From Tannerella sp. (GTDB lineage Bacteria; Bacteroidota; Bacteroidia; Bacteroidales; Tannerellaceae), in assembly GCA_031289445.1 (NCBI GenBank), contig JAITPL010000016.1, forward strand, positions 1 to 11,725: 11,725 bases of DNA, read 5' to 3'. Positions 7,619-11,725 of this stretch are shown here, piece after piece (position 1 is the first letter of the stretch; every line of letters begins with the position of its first letter). Both the position numbers and the translations under genes were made by a program. Under the pieces are notes generated by a model, which saw only the letters and a program-made list of their open reading frames with translations, had not been told where the DNA came from and made no database searches.

Positions 7619-8851
7619 TCATGCTATTTGCAACCTTTGGACATCTGCATTCTCAAAATTCTCTTTTGCGTACTGCAATGTTACGTGTAGTTTCCTTTGC
7701 GTCCCCGAAGGCATCTCATACATGGCATTCATCATGATTGTCTCGACTATCGAACGCAAACCGCGTGCTCCCAACTTAAATTCGATGGATTTATCGACTA
7801 TGTAATCGAACACGTCATCATCGAACGCGAGTTGAATTTTATCCATCTCGAACAGCTTGATATACTGCTTGATAATGGAGTTTTTAGGTTCTGTGAGGAT
7901 ACGTCGCAACGTACCGCGATCTAATGGATTGAGGTAGGTCAATATAGGCAGACGACCTATGATTTCGGGTATCAGCCCGAAGGATTTAAGGTCGGTCGGG
8001 GTAATATACTTGAGCATATCGTTACGGTCGTAATTGTTGGTGTGGTGGCTGGCAGTGTAACCCACTACGCGGGTATTGAGTCTCTGCGCTATCTTTTTCT
8101 CTATACCGTCGAACGCGCCGCCGCATATAAACAGGATATTCTTTGTATCGACCGGTATCATCTTCTGTTCGGGATGTTTGCGTCCGCCCTGAGGGGGTAC
8201 CAGGGCTATCGAGCCTTCGAGCATCTTGAGCAGACCCTGCTGCACGCCTTCGCCGCTAACGTCGCGCGTTATCGAGGGGTTATCGCCCTTGCGGGCAATC
8301 TTGTCTATTTCATCAATGAAAACTATACCGCGCTGAGCCGCATCCACATCGTAGTCGGACGCCTGTAGCAGTCTTGTCAGGATGCTTTCTATATCTTCGC
8401 CTACATAGCCTGCTTCGGTGAAGACCGTCGCGTCAACTATGCAGAACGGTACATTCAACTTGCGTGCTATAGTGCGTGCGAGCAGCGTCTTGCCCGTACC
8501 TGTAGCGCCTACCATTATTATGTTCGATTTTTCAATCTCCACATCATCTCCGGCGTCTTTCTGCATCAATCGTTTATAGTGATTATATACAGCTACCGAG
8601 AGATATTTCTTGGCGTATTCCTGACCTATAACATAAGTGTCGAGAAACAGTTTGATGTCGTCCGGCTTAGGAAACGTACCCGGAACAATCTGAAACGGCT
8701 TGACTTTACCAATGATAGCCATCTGCTCCTTGAGGATATTAGCGGCATTCTCTGTACAAGTCTCACATATTGAGCCTGTTGCCCCCGAAATCAGCAGCTT
8801 CACTTCTCGGCGTGTCTTACCGCAAAATGCGCATTTTTCATCAATTTTCAT
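7619..8851 (-). CDS. clpX: ATP-dependent Clp protease ATP-binding subunit ClpX
   Basis: The 410-residue AAA+ unfoldase that feeds substrates to ClpP in the cytosol. The N-terminal zinc-binding domain has Cys7, Cys10, Cys29 and Cys32 (CAFC and CETC). The AAA+ module has Walker A GATGTGKT (115-122), the pore-1 loop GYVGED (148-153), Walker B VFIDEIDK (177-184), the RKH pore loop (224-226), and sensor-2 LGARGLRSI near the C-terminus. The ClpP-contacting IGF tripeptide of E. coli appears here as VGY (263-265), which I recall as usual in Bacteroidetes. The reading frame is open a further 24 codons upstream into clpP, but [11 protein letters not shown] at 8851 is the normal ClpX beginning and its ATG overlaps the clpP stop as ATGA, so that start is chosen. 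Translation is probably coupled to clpP, giving both subunits together. It lies 20 nt upstream of recQ. Confidence 0.97.
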   Translation of the reverse strand: MKIDEKCAFCGKTRREVKLLISGATGSICETCTENAANILKEQMAIIGKVKPFQIVPGTFPKPDDIKLFLDTYVIGQEYAKKYLSVAVYNHYKRLMQKDAGDDVEIEKSNIIMVGATGTGKTLLARTIARKLNVPFCIVDATVFTEAGYVGEDIESILTRLLQASDYDVDAAQRGIVFIDEIDKIARKGDNPSITRDVSGEGVQQGLLKMLEGSIALVPPQGGRKHPEQKMIPVDTKNILFICGGAFDGIEKKIAQRLNTRVVGYTASHHTNNYDRNDMLKYITPTDLKSFGLIPEIIGRLPILTYLNPLDRGTLRRILTEPKNSIIKQYIKLFEMDKIQLAFDDDVFDYIVDKSIEFKLGARGLRSIVETIMMNAMYEMPSGTQRKLHVTLQYAKENFENADVQRLQIA

Positions 8852-9522
8852 GACTGTAAAACTTTTTTGGTCAATACTTCGTCTATCATACCGTATTCGA
8901 GAGCTTCGCCGGCCGACATCCAATAGTCGCGGTCGCTGTCGCGCTCTATGTCTTCATAGCTCTTGCCCGAATGTTTGGCTATGATGTTGTACAACTCCTC
9001 TTTTATTTTGACTATCTCGCGTACAGTAATCTCCATATCCTTAGCCTGACCCTGCATGCCGCCCATAGGCTGATGTATCATCACCCGCGAGTGTTCGAGT
9101 GCGAAACGCTTCGACTTGGCGCCTGCAACAAGTATCACCGAGGCCATTGAGGCAGCAATACCCGTGCATATAGTCGAAACTTTGCTGCTGATGTACTGCA
9201 TGGTGTCGTAGATACCCAAGCCTGCATACACTACCCCGCCGGGTGAGTTGATGTAGATAGAGATATCCTTGCCCGGGTCGCTGGTGTCCAAGTAAAGCAA
9301 CTGCGCCTGAATGACATTGGCGGTGTAGTCGTCAATCTGTGTGCCGAGGAAGATGATGCGGTCCATCATCAGGCGCGAGAAAACGTCCATCTGTGCTACG
9401 TTCAGCTGGCGTTCCTCAATAATCGTGGGCGAGATGTAATTGCTTGTAAAGTTCATGTAACTGTCCAAAGCGTTACCGTTCATCCCTAAATGCCCTGTAG
9501 CATATTTCTTAAATTCTTTCAT
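8848..9522 (-). CDS. clpP: ATP-dependent Clp protease proteolytic subunit ClpP
   Basis: The 224-residue serine peptidase that forms the tetradecameric chamber of ClpXP. With the ATG at 9522 as start, the catalytic triad is Ser125 (in GIAASMAS), His150 (in MIHQPMGG) and Asp199 (in DSDRDYW). The spacings of 25 and 49 residues equal those of E. coli Ser97/His122/Asp171. SPGG, which helps shape the oxyanion region, is present (followed by Val rather than the more usual Ser). The N-terminal 28 residues before the core resemble the propeptide-like leader of Bacteroides ClpP (MKEFKKYATGHLGMN). A TTG at 9537, overlapping the tig stop as TTGA, would add five residues; the ATG fits the homologues better. 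The gene begins 11 nt after tig and overlaps clpX by 4 nt, the common tig-clpP-clpX arrangement. Confidence 0.97.
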   Translation of the reverse strand: MKEFKKYATGHLGMNGNALDSYMNFTSNYISPTIIEERQLNVAQMDVFSRLMMDRIIFLGTQIDDYTANVIQAQLLYLDTSDPGKDISIYINSPGGVVYAGLGIYDTMQYISSKVSTICTGIAASMASVILVAGAKSKRFALEHSRVMIHQPMGGMQGQAKDMEITVREIVKIKEELYNIIAKHSGKSYEDIERDSDRDYWMSAGEALEYGMIDEVLTKKVLQS

Positions 9523-9533
9523 ATCTTGTTTGT

Positions 9534-11012
9534 TCAATTCAATTCCGTTTCTTCGGTCGATTCTGTCAATTCAGTCGATTCGATTGCTTCTGTCGATTCA
9601 TCCGATTCAATTAGTTCCGTCGATTCCGTCAATTCATCCGATTCGGTCGATTTCGTTTCTTTCGTCAATTTCGTAAATTCCGCAATTGTTACTTCCTGTT
9701 CGTCGAGCGTAATTTGTGGCTGGATGCTTCTGGTGGCCTTGTTTAGGGAGACGATGTCGGTCAAGTGCGTAACGGTCTGCTCGTTTTTCATCATATCGCT
9801 TACAAGGTACTCAATCATATCCTTGCTTGGCTGATGCATACCGTAGGATTGCAATTGTTTGTAAGCCATCTGTATGGCGCAGGCATTCAGGTCTTCCTTC
9901 TCGACCGTCAATCCGTTAGCGTTCATTATTTTGTCAACTATCAATTGGCGCTTGAACTGCTCAATCATCTCGGGATACTCCTCTTCTACATCCTCCTGGC
10001 TTGTTTTTTCGCTTGTTGCTCGAATCCAACGCTTCAAAATACTGTCGGCAAAACTTACGTCCTTGACCTTCTCCTTCAACAGCTCGAGCGCATCCTGGCT
10101 AAACTGCTGTTGGCTGTAACTTGCATACTGTCCGGTTATTATCTCGCGCACCTTTTCGCGAAAACCGGCCTCGTCCTTCACTACTTCCTCGCCAAACAGT
10201 TTAGCGTAGAATTCATCGTTCAGTTCTGCCGCTTTGTAACGCTCAATCGTGTTGATTTCATAAGTGAAGTCGCCGGTCATATCCTTCACCTTCTCTTTTT
10301 CTATATTTAGCAGCGCCGCCAGAGGAGCTTCCGTGCCGGCGTATGCGGCGAAGGGGTTGAATACTACACGGTCGCCTGTCCTGGCGCCTGCAAACTTGCC
10401 TTTCTCCGTCTCATCCTTGAAGTGTATCGGCATCAGCACAGTGTTTTCGACCACTATGCCGCCCTCTTTCGGAACTATACCTTCCAGCTCCGTCAACCTG
10501 CCTTTCAGCATGTCCATGTCCTGATCGTAGATTTCGACCTGCTCATACGTGCCATAGTTATCACGATATATATCTATCTGTTCATCAACATCCTGGTCCT
10601 CAACTTTTATCTTGTACCAAGGGAGATGGTCGTCCTTGGTAAATTCGGCGTCGATCTCGGGGCGCAGGGCTATATCCACGCTAAACTCGAAAGTCTCGTC
10701 GGTATCGAAGTTGAAAGGTTTGTTGTCCGTCTCGCTCGGCATAGGCTGCCCCAGCACATCGAGATTGTTGTCCTTAATCCCTTTCGAGATGGCTCCGACT
10801 ACCAGCTTGTCTATTTCTTCGACCTTGATTTCCTGACCGTACTTCTTTTCGAGCAAGGCGAGAGGCGCCATGCCTTTACGAAAGCCGGGTAATTGCGCCT
10901 GTTGACGAAGCTTGTGCAGACTTTTTTTACATGACTCCGCATAATCATCTTTAGTTACTTCTACCTTAATTGTTCTGCTTAAGGCGTCATTTGTCTGAAT
11001 TGAAACGTTCAT
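9534..11012 (-). CDS. tig: Trigger factor (ribosome-associated chaperone) with extended acidic C-terminal tail
   Basis: A 492-residue ribosome-bound chaperone that meets nascent chains at the exit tunnel. The N-terminal ribosome-binding domain carries the signature GFRKGMAP at residues 43-50, the same numbering as E. coli. The middle region (about 165-265) sits where the FKBP-type PPIase domain should be, but classical features such as the PGFE stretch are not recognisable, as I recall for other Bacteroidetes trigger factors; isomerase activity is doubtful. The helical C-terminal arm domain covers about 270-440. Residues 449-490 are an added tail with nearly every third residue Glu (STE, LTE, SDE units), about 40 residues longer than the roughly 450-residue Bacteroides proteins I remember. 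It is the first gene of the long run and follows the only promoter-like box. The ATG at 11012 is the obvious start. Confidence 0.94.
   Translation of the reverse strand: MNVSIQTNDALSRTIKVEVTKDDYAESCKKSLHKLRQQAQLPGFRKGMAPLALLEKKYGQEIKVEEIDKLVVGAISKGIKDNNLDVLGQPMPSETDNKPFNFDTDETFEFSVDIALRPEIDAEFTKDDHLPWYKIKVEDQDVDEQIDIYRDNYGTYEQVEIYDQDMDMLKGRLTELEGIVPKEGGIVVENTVLMPIHFKDETEKGKFAGARTGDRVVFNPFAAYAGTEAPLAALLNIEKEKVKDMTGDFTYEINTIERYKAAELNDEFYAKLFGEEVVKDEAGFREKVREIITGQYASYSQQQFSQDALELLKEKVKDVSFADSILKRWIRATSEKTSQEDVEEEYPEMIEQFKRQLIVDKIMNANGLTVEKEDLNACAIQMAYKQLQSYGMHQPSKDMIEYLVSDMMKNEQTVTHLTDIVSLNKATRSIQPQITLDEQEVTIAEFTKLTKETKSTESDELTESTELIESDESTEAIESTELTESTEETELN
9543..9668 (-). repeat. 9-nt tandem repeats encoding an acidic tail on trigger factor
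   Basis: On the plus strand the stretch reads as variants of GTCGATTCN in register every 9 nt, for example at 9556, 9565, 9574, 9592, 9619, 9628 and 9646. Read in the gene it gives 14 tripeptides of type (S/L/T)-(T/D/I)-E covering residues 449-490. The repeat ends two codons before the stop, so unit gain or loss changes only tail length. Confidence 0.88.
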
Positions 11013-11062
11013 TCTGTCTCGTTTATAAAAATTAGTTACTTACTTTTCTGAAAATTAGGACG

Positions 11063-11070
11063 CAAAAGTA
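11063..11070 (-). promoter_or_regulatory. Bacteroidetes-type -7 promoter box upstream of tig
   Basis: On the minus strand this site reads TACTTTTG, an exact match to the Bacteroidetes -7 consensus TAnnTTTG. Transcription would begin near 11055, leaving a leader of about 43 nt before the tig ATG. I see no TTTG-like -33 element at the expected distance; an A/T-rich stretch (11071-11083) lies directly upstream. It sits in the only gap large enough for a promoter and would drive the eight-gene run. Confidence 0.55.
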
Positions 11071-11082
11071 ATAAAAATTTTA

Positions 11083-11286
11083 TTATCTACCGTCTTTATC
11101 CTTGAAATTCTTTGAAACAAAAATAATTGACAGTATCAGATTCGCCACTAAAACGCCCCCGCAACAGGCTATATAAAACGCCGTCCACTCACGCTCCGGA
11201 CGATAGGCGAAATACGCTACAAGCGTTGCTATCACTATCAATCCAATGATTATCACTATTATCCGTATTATTTTTTTTCTGTTCAT
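11083..11286 (-). CDS. Small membrane protein with two transmembrane helices, unknown function
   Basis: A 67-residue protein. The basic N-terminus MNRKK is followed by a first hydrophobic helix at about residues 7-27 (IRIIVIIIGLIVIATL...), a short charged turn RPEREW, and a second helix at about 37-57 containing ACCGGVLVANL. A polar, charged C-terminus ends KDKDGR. By the positive-inside rule both ends face the cytoplasm. The ATG at 11286 lies 5 nt after the stop of the nuclease-like gene, so the two may be cotranscribed. It ends 70 nt before tig, with a promoter-like box between, so it probably belongs to a different unit from the tig run. I do not recognise a named family. The composition is clearly protein-like with two well-formed helices, so I believe it is real. 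Confidence 0.7.
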   Translation of the reverse strand: MNRKKIIRIIVIIIGLIVIATLVAYFAYRPEREWTAFYIACCGGVLVANLILSIIFVSKNFKDKDGR

Positions 11287-11291
11287 AAACT

Positions 11292-11725
11292 CTATTTAAC
11301 TAACCAACGGCTTATGCCTCGTTCTTTCTTGCTAAATTCTACGCCAATCTTGACAAGCCGGCGATGGTCGGCGGTATAGGGGATAAGATAGCCGCGGTCG
11401 TCGATTTGCGCAAGCGCCTCTTCGGCAGTGCCGCCGGGCAACATCTTGAACTCGAAAACGTAAATGGCGTCTTTGGTCATCACAACCGCATCTGCGCGAC
11501 CCTTCGTACTCTTGACCTCCGTTTGGCAGTACTGACCCATCAGCGTGAAAATCAGGTAGAATCCCAGCTGATAACTGCGTTCCGACTTGCCTTTGAGGTC
11601 GTAGGGGATAGCGGCAAAACGCGCCCGAAGCAATCCCATAAAGGCGTCAATATCTCCGGCGCGGATTGCGAGAGCAAACTTGTAAGCGGAGAAATCTATG
11701 GGATTTTGATTTTTGAGCGGCAAAA
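11292..11725 (-). CDS. PD-(D/E)XK nuclease-like protein (AAA-ATPase-like/DUF1703 type), C-terminal part
   Basis: The frame is open to the window edge, so only the last 144 codons are seen; the apparent TTG start at 11723 is not taken as real. The visible part has a PD-(D/E)XK-like core: a Glu in SERSYQLGF, Asp in GRADAVV, the E-x-K pair in YVFEFKM, and a Gln/Tyr motif QIDDRGYLIPY, ending with KIGVEFSKKER before the TAG stop. The preceding sequence (RAGDIDAFMGLLRARFAAIPYDL) is typical of the linker between the AAA-ATPase-like and nuclease domains in this family. Such proteins occur in many copies in gut and oral Bacteroidetes; their cellular role is not established, and links to defence or mobile DNA are speculation. 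All catalytic positions appear intact in the visible part. The expected upstream Walker-type ATPase half lies outside the window. Confidence 0.85.
   Translation of the reverse strand, partial: LPLKNQNPIDFSAYKFALAIRAGDIDAFMGLLRARFAAIPYDLKGKSERSYQLGFYLIFTLMGQYCQTEVKSTKGRADAVVMTKDAIYVFEFKMLPGGTAEEALAQIDDRGYLIPYTADHRRLVKIGVEFSKKERGISRWLVK

Noticed and set aside
6834..7737. Long plus-strand open frames opposite the RecQ repeat, one rich in Ala/Gly/Leu and one rich in Ser/Arg/Phe
   Set aside because: A 24-nt repeat without stops leaves several frames open. These have extreme composition, no plausible start context, and lie opposite a clear gene.
8852..8923. Longer ClpX start adding 24 residues
   Set aside because: The extra residues come from a shifted reading of clpP, and the normal ClpX N-terminus begins at the ATG at 8851.
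9523..9537. TTG start for ClpP overlapping the tig stop
   Set aside because: The ATG five codons later matches the usual ClpP beginning; TTG starts are rare in this phylum. Kept only as an alternative.
9490..9834. Plus-strand Ser/Val/Asp-repeat open frame
   Set aside because: It is the reverse reading of the 9-nt repeat in trigger factor and has no independent support.
11071..11083. A/T inverted repeat as a terminator for the upstream genes
   Set aside because: The arms are only six A/T pairs with one central base and no G/C stem, so it is too weak for a terminator.

Overview
The window looks like a chromosomal segment of a Bacteroidetes bacterium, most likely order Bacteroidales. Three things point there: the RecQ, ClpX, ClpP and trigger-factor proteins resemble the Bacteroides/Porphyromonas versions I remember, the only promoter-like site is a TAnnTTTG box, and classical Shine-Dalgarno sites are weak or absent. 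Genus cannot be read from the sequence. All ten genes lie on the minus strand, so transcription runs from the high coordinates down to 1, and no gap exceeds about 70 bases.

Upstream part (11725 to 11083): the C-terminal end of a PD-(D/E)XK nuclease-like protein of the AAA-ATPase-like/DUF1703 type often multiplied in Bacteroidetes, followed after 5 nt by a 67-residue protein with two membrane helices. A 70-nt A/T-rich gap then carries the promoter-like box.

Main part (11012 to 1): one tightly packed run that reads as an operon: tig (ribosome-bound chaperone), clpP and clpX (cytosolic protease), recQ (DNA helicase), then four envelope proteins. These are a two-domain parvulin/SurA-type foldase, a lipoprotein with a SurA-like N-terminal region but no visible PPIase domain, a second SurA-type foldase, and an OstA/LptD-like protein cut by the window edge. 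Spacings are 11 nt, a 4-nt ATGA overlap, 20, 20, 12 and 5 nt, and another ATGA overlap. The order follows a protein from its birth at the ribosome, through cytosolic degradation, to periplasmic folding and outer-membrane or LPS assembly. RecQ is the outlier in function.

The genes are mostly ordinary housekeeping genes. The unusual part is in-frame repeat expansion in three of them. RecQ has a roughly 245-residue Lys/Ala/Pro octapeptide-repeat tail ahead of the helicase core, which begins with acidic units and switches to basic ones. Trigger factor ends in an acidic tail with Glu at nearly every third residue, encoded by 9-nt repeats. The OstA-like protein has 27-nt repeats just after its signal peptide. 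I see no rRNA, tRNA, CRISPR array, insertion sequence or convincing terminator.
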